From an uncultured Clostridia bacterium (lineage in GTDB: Bacteria > Bacillota > Clostridia > Christensenellales > DTU072), in assembly GCA_944372665.1 (NCBI GenBank), contig CALVZV010000013.1, positions 1 to 32,524 of the forward strand: 32,524 nt of DNA, read 5' to 3'. The translations under genes were made by a program, and so were the position numbers. Below, piece by piece: positions 9,901 to 20,400 of the stretch. The stretch's first letter is position 1. Each line of letters starts with the position of its first letter. Below the pieces are notes generated by a model that ran no database searches, was not told where the DNA came from, and worked only from the letters and a program-made list of their open reading frames with translations.

Positions 9901-10541
9901 GCGACGTCGTGGAAGCGGGCGATCCGCTGATGGTGGGCAGCATTTACCCGCAGGATACGCTCCGCACCAAGGGCGTACAGGGCGTACAGGAGTCGATGAT
10001 ACGCGAAGTGCAGTCCGCATACCGTTCCAACGGCGTCAATATTCAGGACAAGCATATCGAAGTCATCGTGCGTCAGATGCTCAGAAAGGTCAGGATAATC
10101 GAGCCCAACGACACCAACTTCCTGCTTAACGAAGTAGTCGACCTCCACAAGATGGAAGAAGAAAACGAGCGTGTACTGGAAGAAGGCGGCACCCCGGCGT
10201 CCGCAAAGAGAATACTTCTCGGTATCACGAAGTCTTCGCTGGCGACCGAGTCCTTCCTGTCGGCGGCTTCCTTCCAGGAGACCACGAGAGTGCTGGTCGA
10301 CGCAGCTATCCGCAATAAGACCGACCACTTCTCCGGGCTCAAGGAAAACGTCATTATCGGCAAGCTGATCCCTGCGGGAACCGGAATGAAGTGCTACAGG
10401 AACGTCACTTTGGAAAATGCCGACGACGAGCTGCAGAAGCAGCCCCTGGAAGTCGAAAAGCCGTTGTTTATAGACGACTACGACGATTCCGACATCGTCA
10501 CGGACAGCATCCCCGATCCCGCGGACGGCACGGACGCATAA
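6912..10541 (+). CDS. rpoC: RNA polymerase beta' subunit
   Basis: A 1209-residue beta' subunit of about the length typical for Firmicutes. The first zinc site is Cys 60, 62, 75 and 78. The catalytic magnesium loop is NADFDGDQM at 448-456, with Asp 450, 452 and 454. The second zinc site uses the Cys of DDCGD plus [13 protein letters not shown]. The bridge helix and trigger loop carry [28 protein letters not shown] sequence. The residue just after the magnesium loop is Pro 457, where E. coli, Bacillus and Mycobacterium have Ala (DQMAVH). A GGAGGAG site follows the doubled rpoB stop (TAA TAG). The gene ends with an Asp-rich tail. Confidence 0.99.
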   Translation: MIEINSFDAMQISLASPEKIREWSHGEVTKPETINYRTQKPEKDGLFCEKIFGPTKDYECHCGKYKRVRYKGIICDKCGVEVTKAKVRRERMGHIELASPVAHIWYFRGVPSRISTILDMPPKEVEQVIYYAAFVVLDPGPTAFKKKQVIKDEEYRQAVEEFGAGTFKVGMGAEAFKILLREIDLEEESRNLKAIVANSSNQKQLKTSKRLDIIEAFRTSGNRPEWMILDVLPVIPPDIRPMVQLDGGRFATSDLNDLYRRVINRNNRLKKMMESGAPDIVVRNEKRMLQEAVDALIDNGKHGKAVTGPGNRPLKSLSDMLRGKQGRFRQNLLGKRVDYSGRSVIVVGPELKLYQCGLPKEMALELFKPFVFRKLVELGISQNIKSAKRAVERVKPQVWDILEDVIKDHPVLLNRAPTLHRLGIQAFEPVLVEGRAIKLHPLVCSAFNADFDGDQMPVHVPLSIAAQVEARFLMLSTNNILKLSDGKPIVSPTQDMVIGSYYLTQEKPGAKGEGRYFTSCDEAKMAYQVGDIDLQARINVRVTKEIDGMVYKEIIPITTGKVIFNEAIPQTLGFVDRKEPRDMLKFEIDFLVGKKQLSQIVERCFKQQGATAVAGVLDKIKALGFKYSTLGAITTSVFDMQIPGDKQKILDDAENQVLKIEKNYKRGLMTDEERYAETVKVWEKATNDVAQNLEDNFKNFDKFNPIWMMADSGARGSMQQIKQLSGMRGLMNDPTGKVIEIPVKSSFREGLSVLEYFISSHGARKGGADTALKTADSGYLTRRLVDVAHDVIVKEDDCGDTRGFEVRALKDSAGAVIETLKERIAGRFSINAITDPATGEEIVAADTLISEDDAERIEKAGIASVRIRSVLTCKAKSGICAKCYGANMSSWNKVKVGEAVGIIAAQSIGEPGTQLTMRTFHTGGIATNADITQGLPRVEELFEARDPKGKATVAGIGGTVTVEESGAMHVVRIENAAQNATAEFKIPQSAKLLVNTGDVVEAGDPLMVGSIYPQDTLRTKGVQGVQESMIREVQSAYRSNGVNIQDKHIEVIVRQMLRKVRIIEPNDTNFLLNEVVDLHKMEEENERVLEEGGTPASAKRILLGITKSSLATESFLSAASFQETTRVLVDAAIRNKTDHFSGLKENVIIGKLIPAGTGMKCYRNVTLENADDELQKQPLEVEKPLFIDDYDDSDIVTDSIPDPADGTDA

Positions 10542-10548
10542 AAGATGT

Positions 10549-10579
10549 TACGCGCTCCGTAAGGGGCGCGTACCGTTTT
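10549..10579 (+). terminator. Terminator after rpoC
   Basis: Ten-pair stem TACGCGCTCC with GGGGCGCGTA (one T-G pair), GTAA tetraloop, followed by CCGTTTT. The T tract is short, so some read-through into metK is possible. Confidence 0.7.
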
Positions 10580-10607
10580 CACCAATTATCGGTTTACGGA
10601 ATATAAT
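10578..10607 (+). promoter_or_regulatory. Probable metK promoter
   Basis: Perfect TATAAT (10602-10607) with a weak TTCACC (10578-10583) 18 bases upstream. Only 35 bases lie between the -10 box and the metK ATG, so there is no room for a SAM riboswitch. Confidence 0.55.
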
Positions 10608-10641
10608 ATCCTGTAAAACGGAACCCGAACGGAGAATAGAT

Positions 10642-11817
10642 ATGAAAAGACTGTTTACATCGGAATCGGTGACCGAAGGGCATCCCGATAAGGTTTGCGA
10701 CCTTATTTCCGACGCGATACTTGACGAAATGCTGCGCCTGGATCCGAATTGCCGCGTGGCTTGCGAGACGACGGCGACGACGGGAATAGTGAACGTGATG
10801 GGAGAGATAACGCTGCATAAAGGCTATGCGGACATTCCCAAGATCGTGCGCGAAACCGTCAAAGAAATAGGCTATGACGACCCAGAACTGGGATTCGATT
10901 ACAGAAGCCTGGCGATCAACACCGCCATCAACGAGCAGTCTCCGGATATAGCCTTGGGTGTGGACAAAAGCCTGGAGTCCAAAAAAAGCGGCGGCGACGA
11001 ACTGGACGAAGTTGGCGCCGGCGATCAGGGTATGATGTTCGGCTATGCTACGGACGAGACCGAGGAGCTTATGCCTCTGCCGCTGTCATTGGCTCACAAG
11101 CTGTGCCGGCGTCTCACCGAGGTCAGAAAAGATAAAACGCTGCAATACCTCAGACCGGACGGCAAAGCTCAGGTCAGCGTGGAATACGACGACGGTAAGC
11201 CCGTAAGAGTCGAAGCCGTAGTGGTGTCTGCCCAGCATTCCTCCGACGTCGACATCGAAAAGTTGCGTGCCGACATACGCGAAAAAGTCATCGACGCCGT
11301 CGTGCCCGCTTCGCTGACCGACGCCGACACCAAGTATTTCATCAATCCCACCGGCCGTTTCGTCACGGGCGGACCCGCGGGAGATTCCGGGCTCACCGGC
11401 AGAAAGATAATCGTCGATACCTACGGCGGCGCGGCTGGTCACGGCGGCGGCTGCTTCAGCGGCAAAGATCCCACCAAGGTCGACAGGAGCGCCAGCTATT
11501 ACGCGCGCTACGTGGCAAAGAACATAGTGGCGGCGGGGCTTGCCGGACGCATAGAGATCCAGGTGGCTTACGCTATCGGCGTGGCGCATCCCGTGTCCGT
11601 TTCCGTCAACACTTTCGGCACGGGCAAGGTCGGGGACGACAGACTGCTGGAGATAGTTAAAAAGCATTTCGATTTCCGCCCCAAAGCGATAATCGACGCG
11701 TTAAAGCTCAGACGTCCGATCTACAAAGCCACTGCGGCTTACGGACATTTCGGCAGAGAGGACTTCCCGTGGGAGCAAACGGACAAAGCCGAAGAACTTA
11801 AAAACGAGATACGATAA
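10642..11817 (+). CDS. metK: S-adenosylmethionine synthetase
   Basis: A 391-residue cytosolic enzyme that makes S-adenosylmethionine from methionine and ATP. The family's usual length is about 390-400. The ATP/magnesium motif EGHPDKVCD contains His 14 and Asp 16. The signature [12 protein letters not shown] is at 125-136. The phosphate loop [16 protein letters not shown] has Cys 271 where most bacteria have Ala. The C-terminal part ([12 protein letters not shown], YGHFGRxDFPWE) is intact. GGAGA lies about ten bases before the ATG. It is probably transcribed alone, between the rpoC terminator and its own strong terminator. Confidence 0.98.
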   Translation: MKRLFTSESVTEGHPDKVCDLISDAILDEMLRLDPNCRVACETTATTGIVNVMGEITLHKGYADIPKIVRETVKEIGYDDPELGFDYRSLAINTAINEQSPDIALGVDKSLESKKSGGDELDEVGAGDQGMMFGYATDETEELMPLPLSLAHKLCRRLTEVRKDKTLQYLRPDGKAQVSVEYDDGKPVRVEAVVVSAQHSSDVDIEKLRADIREKVIDAVVPASLTDADTKYFINPTGRFVTGGPAGDSGLTGRKIIVDTYGGAAGHGGGCFSGKDPTKVDRSASYYARYVAKNIVAAGLAGRIEIQVAYAIGVAHPVSVSVNTFGTGKVGDDRLLEIVKKHFDFRPKAIIDALKLRRPIYKATAAYGHFGREDFPWEQTDKAEELKNEIR

Positions 11818-11820
11818 CTA

Positions 11821-11875
11821 CCCGTAACCCATAAGGACGCGCGCATGTCGCGCGTCCGCCGTTTACGGGTTTTTT
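11821..11875 (+). terminator. Nested-hairpin terminator of metK
   Basis: An outer 7-bp stem CCCGTAA/TTACGGG (11821-11827 with 11863-11869) encloses a 9-bp stem GGACGCGCG/CGCGCGTCC (11835-11843 with 11849-11857). Six T (11870-11875) follow. Confidence 0.92.
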
Positions 11876-12005
11876 AGCATAATGCCGACTTTTTAACGGC
11901 GTAAAGTGATGACTCGGTATATATTTTAAATTTTATTTATTTTAAATTCAGCCAACACCTATGCGTTTTTTAGTGTATAATGTCGAAAACGGGCGAAAAC
12001 CGGTA

Positions 12006-12034
12006 TTGACACTATATTTTTCGTATGATATTCT
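12006..12034 (+). promoter_or_regulatory. Promoter of the small conserved gene
   Basis: TTGACA (12006-12011), 17-base spacer, TATTCT (12029-12034). The predicted leader is about 65 bases. The upstream stretch 11880-12000 is AT-rich and shows no gene. Confidence 0.7.
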
Positions 12035-12107
12035 ATGTTCGAGGAAACCGATAAACGGTGAATTTTATCCACGAATTCGGCTAAGGAATGCCAAAAAGGA
12101 GGAGTGT

Positions 12108-12476
12108 ATGACATCACTTGTTATCAGCGGAACGGCGAAAAGCTATATCGAAAAGTTGAACGCACTGGATGCGGACAAGCTTGCCCAGGTCAATCAGATA
12201 AGGGAAGCGATCCTGGCTAAGGACAAGAAAGTTCACGAACGTATCAGCAAAAAATGCGCGACTTTCAATCTGGGACGTAAGACCGTCGCGAAAATCAGCA
12301 TCAACGGCAAATGCATAAGAGTGCACCTCGCCCTCGATCCCGGTGACGAACGGTTCGCCACATATCCGTTAAAGGATCTTTCGGAAAAGACGAGTTATAA
12401 AGACGTTCCCGCCATGATCAAGATCTCAAGCGATCTGGCATTTAGGCGCGCGCTTAAACTGATTGCGGCTTTGTAA
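12108..12476 (+). CDS. Small conserved protein of unknown function
   Basis: A 122-residue soluble protein. The C-terminal 80 residues match a domain I have seen in many Clostridia proteins, sometimes at the end of larger ones. Its conserved blocks are ATFNLGRKTVAKISINGK (about 51-68), HLALDPG (73-79), YPLKDLS (86-92) and YKDVPAMIKISSDLAFRRAL (97-116). I do not know its function and give no Pfam name. The N-terminal 40 residues look helical. The ATG at 12108 is chosen because AAAGGAGGAG lies directly upstream; longer in-frame starts would read back through the promoter. It appears to be monocistronic. After the stop (12477-12557) there is only a weak GGGGAA/TTCCCC hairpin and a short T run. 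Confidence 0.7.
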   Translation: MTSLVISGTAKSYIEKLNALDADKLAQVNQIREAILAKDKKVHERISKKCATFNLGRKTVAKISINGKCIRVHLALDPGDERFATYPLKDLSEKTSYKDVPAMIKISSDLAFRRALKLIAAL

Positions 12477-12557
12477 GGCGGATCTGCCGGGATTAACAGC
12501 CGATTAGACGCTTTTCGGGGGGAATAATATTTTCCCCGGAACGGGTTTTTATATTGC

Positions 12558-12582
12558 ATTTTCGCATATTCTGTGCGAAAAT
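12558..12582 (+). promoter_or_regulatory. Perfect inverted repeat at the U32 operon start
   Basis: ATTTTCGCA (12558-12566) and TGCGAAAAT (12574-12582) are exact 9-base inverted arms around a 7-base centre, ending six bases before the ATG at 12589. No clear Shine-Dalgarno sequence is present. The element could be an operator or an RNA hairpin that limits ribosome access. Confidence 0.55.
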
Positions 12583-12588
12583 ATTCTT

Positions 12589-13782
12589 ATGCAAAAACCG
12601 GAGTTACTTGCCCCTGCGGGCAATCCCGAAAAATTAAAAACGGCATTTTTATACGGTGCGGACGCGGTATATGCGGGCGGAAAGAATTTTTCGCTCAGGC
12701 AGTATGCCGAAAATTTCTCTTTGGAAGAAATGGCAAAAGGTATTGCTACTGCGCATTCCATGGGGAAAAAGGTTTACGTAACCGCCAATATTTTTCCTAA
12801 AAACTCCGATTTTAAAGAAGCGGAGAGCTATTTTAGCGCGCTTGGCGAAATGTCCGCCGACGCAGTTCTGGTGACCGATCCGGGCTTTCTGAAGCTTGCC
12901 AAAAAGGTTGCAGGGCAGATGAAGATACATATTTCCACACAGGCAAACACGTTGAACAAATATACTGCCGCGTTCTGGGCGGAACAGGGCGCTTCACGCG
13001 TTGTACTTGCGCGCGAGCTGCCGATAGACGATATAGCGGAAATAGCCGCTTTTAACCCCGGCCTGGAACTGGAATGCTTCGTCCACGGCGCAATGTGTGT
13101 CAGCTATTCGGGCAGGTGTCTATTGAGCAATTATCTTTCGGAACGCGATGCTAACCGCGGCGAATGCGTCCAGGCATGCAGGTGGAAATACAAACTGACC
13201 GAAGTCAGCCGCGACGAAAGCAACGCGCTGGAGCTGGAAGAGGACGGGCGAGGCACCTATATACTTAACAGCAAGGATCTGAACCTGATACACAGACTGG
13301 ACGAGCTTAAAGCAGCGGGCGTGAGTTCGTTCAAGATCGAGGGCAGAATGAAATCGGTGTACTATCTTGCCACCGTGGTGAACGCATACAGGCGAGCTCT
13401 GGACGGCTGCGCAGCGATCGGCACACTCGAAAAAGAACTTACCAAAATCAATCACCGTGCCTATACCGAAGCCTATTTCGACGGTTTAAACGACTCCACG
13501 CTCAATTATGACGCCGGGCAGGAGGCGGGGGAATACGATTTTATCGGCGTTGTCGAGGAATATTCCGGCAATACCGCCGTTGTGGAGATGCGCAACCGCT
13601 TTAAAACCGGCGACGAGCTGGAGGTGCTGTCCCCCGGGGATTCGTTTTTAAAAAAATTCGTCGTCGGCAAAATGACCGACGAGGAGGGTGCTGAGGTGAC
13701 CGACGCCAAGATCGTTCAGCAGCGGCTGAAAATAGAAACGCCTTTCAGACTGTATAAGGGCGATATCCTGAGACGAAAATGA
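12589..13782 (+). CDS. trhP: U32 family protein, TrhP-like tRNA hydroxylation factor
   Basis: A 397-residue protein of the U32 family, long labelled peptidases. Studied members of this branch (E. coli TrhP/YegQ, Bacillus YrrN/YrrO) help form 5-hydroxyuridine at tRNA position 34, using prephenate and an Fe-S cluster. The N-terminal TIM-barrel part begins PELLAPAGNPEKLKTA. The U32 signature ECFVHGAMCVSYSGRC is followed by NRGECVQACRWKY; Cys 170, 177, 193 and 197 are the likely [4Fe-4S] ligands. The C-terminal 80 residues form a small beta domain. The next U32 gene overlaps by ATGA, as with the adjacent yrrN-yrrO pair. Family is certain; the substrate is inferred. Confidence 0.88.
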   Translation: MQKPELLAPAGNPEKLKTAFLYGADAVYAGGKNFSLRQYAENFSLEEMAKGIATAHSMGKKVYVTANIFPKNSDFKEAESYFSALGEMSADAVLVTDPGFLKLAKKVAGQMKIHISTQANTLNKYTAAFWAEQGASRVVLARELPIDDIAEIAAFNPGLELECFVHGAMCVSYSGRCLLSNYLSERDANRGECVQACRWKYKLTEVSRDESNALELEEDGRGTYILNSKDLNLIHRLDELKAAGVSSFKIEGRMKSVYYLATVVNAYRRALDGCAAIGTLEKELTKINHRAYTEAYFDGLNDSTLNYDAGQEAGEYDFIGVVEEYSGNTAVVEMRNRFKTGDELEVLSPGDSFLKKFVVGKMTDEEGAEVTDAKIVQQRLKIETPFRLYKGDILRRK

Positions 13783-15959
13783 CGGAGATACTTGCCCCGG
13801 CAGGCGGGAAAGAGCATTTACTGACAGCGGTAAACCACGGCGCCGACGCCGTGTATATGGGGCTGAAACGTTTTTCCGCGAGGGCAGGTGCCGAAAACTT
13901 TTCCACGGAAGAACTCGAATACTGTCTTAATTACGCGCATTGTTTCGGAGTCAAGGTCTATGCGGCGATGAATACGCTGGTCAAGGACGACGAACTGAAC
14001 GACTTTTTCAAGGACGTTACTTCGCTTTACCGTATGGGCGTCGACGCATTTATTATACAGGACGTTTTTCTGGGCGCGAGATTGAAAGAGGCTTTGGGAG
14101 ATATCCGACTGCATTTGTCAACGCAGGGCGGCGCATGCAACAAATACGGCGCCCGGACGGCGAAAGAATACGGTTTTGCGCGCGTCGTCGCTTCCCGCGA
14201 GAGCGCGCTTGAGGATCTGAAAGAAATGGCGAAGATCGTCGAAGTCGAAACCTTCGTGCAGGGCGCGCTGTGCACTTCGTTTTCGGGACAATGCTATTTT
14301 TCTGCGTTCGCCGGCGGCAATTCCGCCAACCGCGGCAGGTGCAAGCAGCCATGCAGAAAACTGTATTCTTTGAACGGACGAACGATGTGCTACGCTCTTA
14401 GCCTGAAGGATCTGAGTACCGATCCCGCTGCTTTTGTCGGCCTTGCCGAGGCAGGGGTGTCGGCTTTTAAGATCGAAGGCAGGATGCGCCGGCCTGAGTA
14501 CGTAGGCGCGGCGGTAGATTACGTAAGGGCGGCGCTGGAAGGCGGCGATACGGCTGTGTGCCGGTCGGCGCTTATGCGCACATATAACAGAGGCGGCTAT
14601 ACCGCCGGGGTAGCACGTGAAAAAGACGTTCTGTTTACTTCGCATCCCGGGCACATCGGCGAAAAGGTCGGAACGGTAAAGTCGGTAAACGGTAACCGTA
14701 TCTGTGTTTACAGTAGCCTTAAAACCGAAAAAGGTGACGGATTTAAAATACTGAGAAACGGTGCGGAAACGGGCGGCGCCGTAATCCGGGAGCCGCATAA
14801 CGGCGACGGCACATTTGTTGCGGAAGGCCGGGGCGGCATACGTGCGGGCGACGACGTGCATATCACTACGGACACACGGCTCAACGAATCGTTACTTGCC
14901 CTGAGGGCGCAAAAGAAGCTGCACGTCAGCGTCATTGCGCTGAACGGTCAGCCTCTGACGGCTTCGGCGGATTGCGGCAAGGTCGTAACCGTGTCGGGAG
15001 AAGTTCTGACAAAAGCACTCAGCTCCCCGATAGGCGAATCCGATATCAAGGACTGCTTTACGAAGACGGACCGCTATCCTTTCGACGTAAACGTGAGTGT
15101 CCGAACGGACGGCGTATTCGCAGCAAAGAGCGTTCTGAACGGATTGAGGCGCAGACTTTATGCGGAGTGTTTTTCTTCGTTCACCTTAAAGCGGAACATT
15201 GTGGAGGGCGCTGCCGAAAGATTTTTCGAGTCTGCAGCCGCCGTTAAACGCGAAAGACATAAAAAGAAGACGGCGTGTATATCCGCCGCTCCCGTAAAAG
15301 GGGCGGACATAGCGGTATACTCGCCCGCCGATTACGGAGATTCGTCGGGATACGACGCGTTTTTGTCCGGTTCCGACGGCGAAAAGTTCCTGGCTATGCC
15401 CGTATACTGCACCGCAGCCGAAATCGAAGCGATAAAAAAATATGCCGTGCGTTTCGACGGATTATACTGCGACAATATCGGCGGTATTCGGATAGCGCGC
15501 GAATGGGGAAAGCGGCTGTTTATGGGAACGGGTTTCAACCTGTTCAATTCCCTTTCGGCAAGGGATGCCGAACAAGAATGCGCGTACTTTGCCTATTCCA
15601 AGGAGCTCAGCGCGGAGGAAGCCGACAGGATCGGCGGCGGATTTTATGCCGAAAGCGGTTTCGTGAAGACGATGGATCTGGTTTATTGCCCTTACGGTGG
15701 GGACTGCAGCGCGTGCAAAGCCCCCGACGTGGGCGCGCTGACGGACGAGGGCGGCAGGACGTTCCCGCTCAGACGGATAAAGGTTTCGGCGTGCAGGTTC
15801 GAGGTATATAACTATGCCGTACTGAAAGCCGTTTCGCGCTCCGACAGGCTGGTAAACAGGGTGCCGTACGGTTCGGACGGCTTGAAAACTTATAATTTCG
15901 ACACGCTTAAAAAGGGATTTCCCGTAACGGAAGGCAGAAGCAGAAAAGGAGTGGTCTGA
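13779..15959 (+). CDS. Large U32 family protein (RlhA/YdcP-like)
   Basis: A 726-residue U32 protein. The N-terminal barrel starts MTEILAPAGGKEHLLTA. The signature ETFVQGALCTSFSGQC and NRGRCKQPCRKLY supply Cys 165, 172, 188 and 192 as probable Fe-S ligands. Residues of about 280-500 look like the DUF3656-type insert found in E. coli RlhA, which hydroxylates a cytidine in 23S rRNA. The last 150 residues contain a second cysteine cluster, YCPYGGDCSAC, seen in long clostridial versions. It overlaps the first U32 gene by four bases, and the PHP gene follows one base after its stop, so the three are co-transcribed. An RNA-modification role is inferred from the family. Confidence 0.85.
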   Translation: MTEILAPAGGKEHLLTAVNHGADAVYMGLKRFSARAGAENFSTEELEYCLNYAHCFGVKVYAAMNTLVKDDELNDFFKDVTSLYRMGVDAFIIQDVFLGARLKEALGDIRLHLSTQGGACNKYGARTAKEYGFARVVASRESALEDLKEMAKIVEVETFVQGALCTSFSGQCYFSAFAGGNSANRGRCKQPCRKLYSLNGRTMCYALSLKDLSTDPAAFVGLAEAGVSAFKIEGRMRRPEYVGAAVDYVRAALEGGDTAVCRSALMRTYNRGGYTAGVAREKDVLFTSHPGHIGEKVGTVKSVNGNRICVYSSLKTEKGDGFKILRNGAETGGAVIREPHNGDGTFVAEGRGGIRAGDDVHITTDTRLNESLLALRAQKKLHVSVIALNGQPLTASADCGKVVTVSGEVLTKALSSPIGESDIKDCFTKTDRYPFDVNVSVRTDGVFAAKSVLNGLRRRLYAECFSSFTLKRNIVEGAAERFFESAAAVKRERHKKKTACISAAPVKGADIAVYSPADYGDSSGYDAFLSGSDGEKFLAMPVYCTAAEIEAIKKYAVRFDGLYCDNIGGIRIAREWGKRLFMGTGFNLFNSLSARDAEQECAYFAYSKELSAEEADRIGGGFYAESGFVKTMDLVYCPYGGDCSACKAPDVGALTDEGGRTFPLRRIKVSACRFEVYNYAVLKAVSRSDRLVNRVPYGSDGLKTYNFDTLKKGFPVTEGRSRKGVV

Positions 15960-15960
15960 A

Positions 15961-17286
15961 ATGTCTAATCAAAGCATGCGGCTGATAGTGACTTCTGACG
16001 AGGACAAGCTCGTGTATCATAATCCGGTGCGTATTCCGGACGGCACGGAATGCGTAAAGATAGCGTACGACTATTTTCCCGAAAAAACAGATCGCGGAAG
16101 AAACGAGATAGATCTTGCGCTTGCATGCGGCGGCAAAGATATAGGTACGCGTGGCAGCGACGTGAAATTTATTGAAGTTTCCGCGTTTTATTCGACGGAC
16201 GGGTTCGTCCGCGTCAGACCCGAAGGCGTATGGGATATTCTTTTGATTCGCGGCAAGATCTTCACGCCCGAAGTGGAGGTCAGACTGGAAATAGAGTTCG
16301 TTCCGGCAAAAAGAAGGTATTACCGCGGCGATACGCACGCGCACACGGTAAATTCCGACGGCAACCGCACTACAGAGAATCTGCTAAAAAAAGCACGTTC
16401 CAAAGGGCTGGAATATCTGATGATAACCGATCACAACCGTCCTGCAGTTTACGGACTGCCCGCCGTAAAGGGGATAACGGCGGTCCCCGGGGTCGAAACG
16501 ACTTATTATAAAGGTCACGCCAATTTCTGGGGCACGGAAAAACCCTATGACGGCAGTTTCGCACTGAATACCCTGGAGGAATGGCGTAAGCTGAGGGACG
16601 AAGCGCGTTCCAATGGCGCGGTAATATGTGTAAATCACCCGTTTTGCAGTATGTGTCCGTGGCGCTGGGAGCTGGATGCGGACGATTTCGACGCCGTGGA
16701 GGTGCTGAACGGTCCCGCGCGCCTTGATACCCAAAAAGCGACGGAATGGTGGGAGGAACGGATAAAAGAAGGCAAACGCCTGACTCCCGTGGGCGGCAGC
16801 GATTACCACCGTAACTATTTCGTCGTATGCACGCTCGGCATGCCTACGACATACGTTTACAGCGAATCACGATCTTTTGAAGATATATTAAAAGCGATAA
16901 AAGAGGGCAGGACCGCCGTTTCCGTCAGCGGAAGACACGGGCTCATCGAGATAAGGTGCGGAGCTGCCGCGGTAGGGGATACCGTCTGCTTCACGGGAAA
17001 GGAAAGCGTCGAAGTTTCGGTCAAAAAACTTAAGCGCGGCGAAAGACTGGTGATAATCAGCGGCGGCGAGATAATTTATGAACACACAGCAAAACGCACG
17101 GGCGGCTTCAGCGTCTCGGTAACGCCTGTAAAGCCCGGCGCCGTGTACGCCAAGATAATGAACCGTTATCGCGGCTTAAGGAGGCTATTGTTCGATATCG
17201 TATTAAGCGTGATGCTCCCCTCCCAGGCATTCAAAAAGCACGGCGAGTTCACTTTTGCGCTAACCGCTCCGATATGGTTTAAATAG
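15961..17286 (+). CDS. PHP-domain metallohydrolase, CehA/McbA-like
   Basis: A 441-residue protein with an N-terminal beta-rich region (about 1-115), a PHP domain (about 120-300) and a C-terminal beta-rich region. Metal ligands are visible: His 126 and His 128 in GDTHAHT, Asp 157/His 158 in ITDHNRP, Glu 179, His 186, His 226 in VNHPF, and Asp 281/His 283 in GGSDYH. This is the full trinuclear PHP set, so it should be an active phosphoesterase or related hydrolase. The CehA/McbA subgroup fits the architecture, but the substrate is unknown. There is no signal peptide. A GGAG site lies at the end of the preceding U32 gene, one base before this ATG's operon junction. Confidence 0.8.
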   Translation: MSNQSMRLIVTSDEDKLVYHNPVRIPDGTECVKIAYDYFPEKTDRGRNEIDLALACGGKDIGTRGSDVKFIEVSAFYSTDGFVRVRPEGVWDILLIRGKIFTPEVEVRLEIEFVPAKRRYYRGDTHAHTVNSDGNRTTENLLKKARSKGLEYLMITDHNRPAVYGLPAVKGITAVPGVETTYYKGHANFWGTEKPYDGSFALNTLEEWRKLRDEARSNGAVICVNHPFCSMCPWRWELDADDFDAVEVLNGPARLDTQKATEWWEERIKEGKRLTPVGGSDYHRNYFVVCTLGMPTTYVYSESRSFEDILKAIKEGRTAVSVSGRHGLIEIRCGAAAVGDTVCFTGKESVEVSVKKLKRGERLVIISGGEIIYEHTAKRTGGFSVSVTPVKPGAVYAKIMNRYRGLRRLLFDIVLSVMLPSQAFKKHGEFTFALTAPIWFK

Positions 17287-17375
17287 CCCGCTTGTATTCC
17301 GTCGTTAATTTTTATCCGGAGTGTTGTGCTTCGAAATGCGATATGTTTTTTAAAGATGATCATTTCACTAAATTA

Positions 17376-17404
17376 AATAAGCGCGGTGGATAACCGCGCT
17401 TATT
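17376..17404. terminator. Bidirectional terminator between the PHP gene and dnaE
   Basis: Perfect 12-bp stem AATAAGCGCGGT/ACCGCGCTTATT (17376-17387 with 17393-17404) with a five-base loop. A-rich and T-rich ends on both sides let it serve both convergent units. The rest of 17287-17431 shows nothing recognisable. Confidence 0.8.
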
Positions 17405-17431
17405 GCGTTTGACGCAAATTGCAGACGCATG

Positions 17432-20400
17432 TTACTTGATCTTGACGTTTTCGGGACCCAAAATACCAATAAGCTCGCGCGCGACGGCTTCGAGATTTCC
17501 GACTTTGGCGGAATGGCCGTGCAGCTTCCTTGCGTGCTGGAACTTGACCGAATTCATGCCCGGGTGCGCGTTTAAAACGGAGTTTATCCTTTCAAGTTTG
17601 TCCTTGTCGGCGATGTCAGAGTCGCTGAGGTTAAAGTACAGCACCCTGGCGTCGGGCTTAATATCGGATGAATCTTTTTCCTTTAACTCCCACGGCGTAA
17701 GCTCGGAAACGTATATCTTGCATTCGCCGTCGCGGTAGCTGAGCCTGCCGCGGATACGCACCAGCGCGTCCTGTTCCAGGTATTTTTTGCCCAGCATCAG
17801 CGCTCTGGCAAGCATGATGCATTCGATGTTGTCGTACATGTCTTCAAGCGACAGTATCGCCATTTCCTTGCCGTCCTTGGTGCGCTTCAGGGTTATTTTG
17901 GTTATTATTCCGCCCGTGTTCACGTCCATGCCGTCGCTGATGGCAGGCTCGCCAGCGCTTTCGATTTCTTCGGATGCTTCCGGGTCGGTTTCCTCGTCGT
18001 CGTCGGAGTGCCGCGGTATCATGGATGTGTTGAAATTGAATATCTCGAATTCCTTTTCGTATCCGTCGAACACGTGACCGGTCAGATACATGCCCGTCAT
18101 TTCCTTTTCTTTCAGCAGCTTTTCGCGGTTGGGCAACTCTTTCAGATACGCGTACTCGAAGGGCTTGGGCATGAACGCCGCTTCTGAGCCGGAGGCAAAC
18201 ATCGAGAACATGTCCATCTGTCCCGTACTCTCGCGCTGCTGGCGCGTCTTGCGCTCGGTGTCGATCTCCTGCAGAATGCGCTCGTAATTGGCAAGCAGGG
18301 TGGCTCTGGTCATGTTGAACGAGTCCAGCGCTCCGCCGTAGATCAGGCTTTCGATCACGCGCTTGTTGACCTGCTGTCCGGCGCCCAGGCGCTTGATGAA
18401 ATCGTACAGGTCGATGAACGGTCCGTCCTCGTTTCTTAACCGCACTATCTCGTCGGTGACCGCGATGCCCACGTTCTTTATACAGCCGAGTCCGTAACGT
18501 ATGCCTGCCTTTTCCGGCGTGAAATAGGTTTCCGATTTATTGATATCGGGAGGCAGAAGCGCGATATTCATGAGTTTCAATACCGCCATGTACTTTTTGG
18601 TGTCATCGGGTTTGTTGATACGGTTGTTGAGTACCGCCGCCATGAATTCGGTGGGGTAGTACAGCTTATAAAAAGCCGTTTCGTAGCATAGATACGCGTA
18701 TGCCGCGGCGTGAGATTTGTTAAAGGCGTAGGAGGCGAAACTTTCCATTTCCTGAAAGATGTTCAAAGCCGTTTCCTCGCTTATTCCGTTCCTTACGCAG
18801 CCCGGTATCAGCACTTTGCCGTCGGCGTCGACCTTGCCGTGAATGAATTTTTCGCGTTCTATCGGTATCTTGTCGGCTTTCTTTTTGGAAATGATCGAAC
18901 GGAAATTGTCGGCGTCCGTCATGGTATATCCGGCGAGTTTTCTGGTGATCATCATAGCCTGTTCCTGATACACGATGATGCCGCTGGTGACCTTCAGAAT
19001 GTCTTTCAGCGCTTCGGTTTTGTAGGCAATGGAATCGGCGTGCTTGCGGTTGAACAGGAATTTGTCGATGTCTTTTAACGGACCGGGTCTGTACAGGGAA
19101 ATACCGGCTATTATATCTTCCATGCATACCGGCTTCAGACGCGTCAGAAATTTTTTCATGCCTTCGCCTTCAAGCTGGAACACGGCATCGGTCTGTCCCG
19201 TGGAGATCAACTCGTAAACGGCGGGGTCTTCGTACCCCAGCTTGTCGAAATCGACGTCGCGCCCCGTCGCTTTCAGAACATAGTCGTGTGCCATTTTGAT
19301 GTCGGTCAGGGTCATCAGCGCCAGAAAATCCATCTTCAGCAGCCCCAGCCCTTCGACCTCGATCATATCGAACTGAGTGGTTATTTCGTCTCCGTTTTTG
19401 GCAAGCGGAATGGTGTCGATGGCGGGATTGCGGTAAATGACTACGCCTGCGGCGTGAATGGAGGTGTTGCGAGGCATTCCCTCTATCTTTGCGGCGATGT
19501 CGATGACCTTTTTGACGCTCGGGTCGGATTTGTACAGCTCATACAGGTCGTTCACCAGGTATTTCCCGTTGGGGTCGATAAGGTCGGGTATATGCACCTT
19601 CTTGTCTTCCTCGCCGAAGTTTCCGATACCCTTGGTCATCTTGGTGACGTCCTGGAAAGGCAGGCGGAACACGCGCGCGACGTCTTTTATCGCCTGCTTT
19701 TTCTTCATTTTACCGAAAGTGATTATCTGTGAGATGCGGTGCGCGCCGTATTTTTCCTTGACGTACTGGATGACTTCGCCGCGGCGGTTGTAGCAGATGT
19801 CTATGTCGAAGTCCGGCATCGAAGTGCGGTCCTTGTTCAGGAAGCGTTCAAAAATCAGGTCGTATTTAAGCGGTTCGACGTCGGTAATTCCTATCGCGTA
19901 CGCCACAATGCTGCCCACGCCCGAACCGCGTCCTTTTCCTATGGGGATGTCGTGTTTCTTTGCCCAGAATATGAAATCCCATACTATCAGATAATAGTCC
20001 GGGAATCCCATCGTGATTATGACGTCCAGTTCGGTGTCGGCGCGTTCCTTGATGGCGGGGGTGATCGTGCCGTAACGGCGTAATAAACCCTCGTATGTGA
20101 GTTTTCTGAGGTATTCGGCGGGCTTTAAACCGTCCGGGCATATGTAGTCGGGTACCTGATAATGCTTTTCGGGAAATTCGAAATCGCATTTCAAGGCTAT
20201 TTCGTAGGTGACGTCCAGATATTCGTCCTCGAAAAGCTTTGCCATCTCCTTGCGCGATTTAAGATAAAACGAATCGTTAGGCAGCCATTTCATCCGGTTC
20301 GCGTCGTCCTGGTACGATGCCGTGCCGATACACAGCAGTATGTCGTGCATTTCGGCGTCTTCTTTCAGAATATAATGCGAATCGTTTGTAGCCACGCATT

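Noticed and set aside
10542..10641. Possible SAM riboswitch before metK
   Set aside because: Only about 35 bases separate the -10 box from the ATG, and no S-box-like conserved segments are present.
11961..12107. Longer N-terminus for the small conserved protein
   Set aside because: It would read through a TTGACA/TATTCT promoter, while AAAGGAGGAG lies directly before the ATG at 12108.
12519..12550. Terminator after the small conserved gene
   Set aside because: Only a 6-bp GGGGAA/TTCCCC stem and a separate 4-bp stem before five T; too weak to call.
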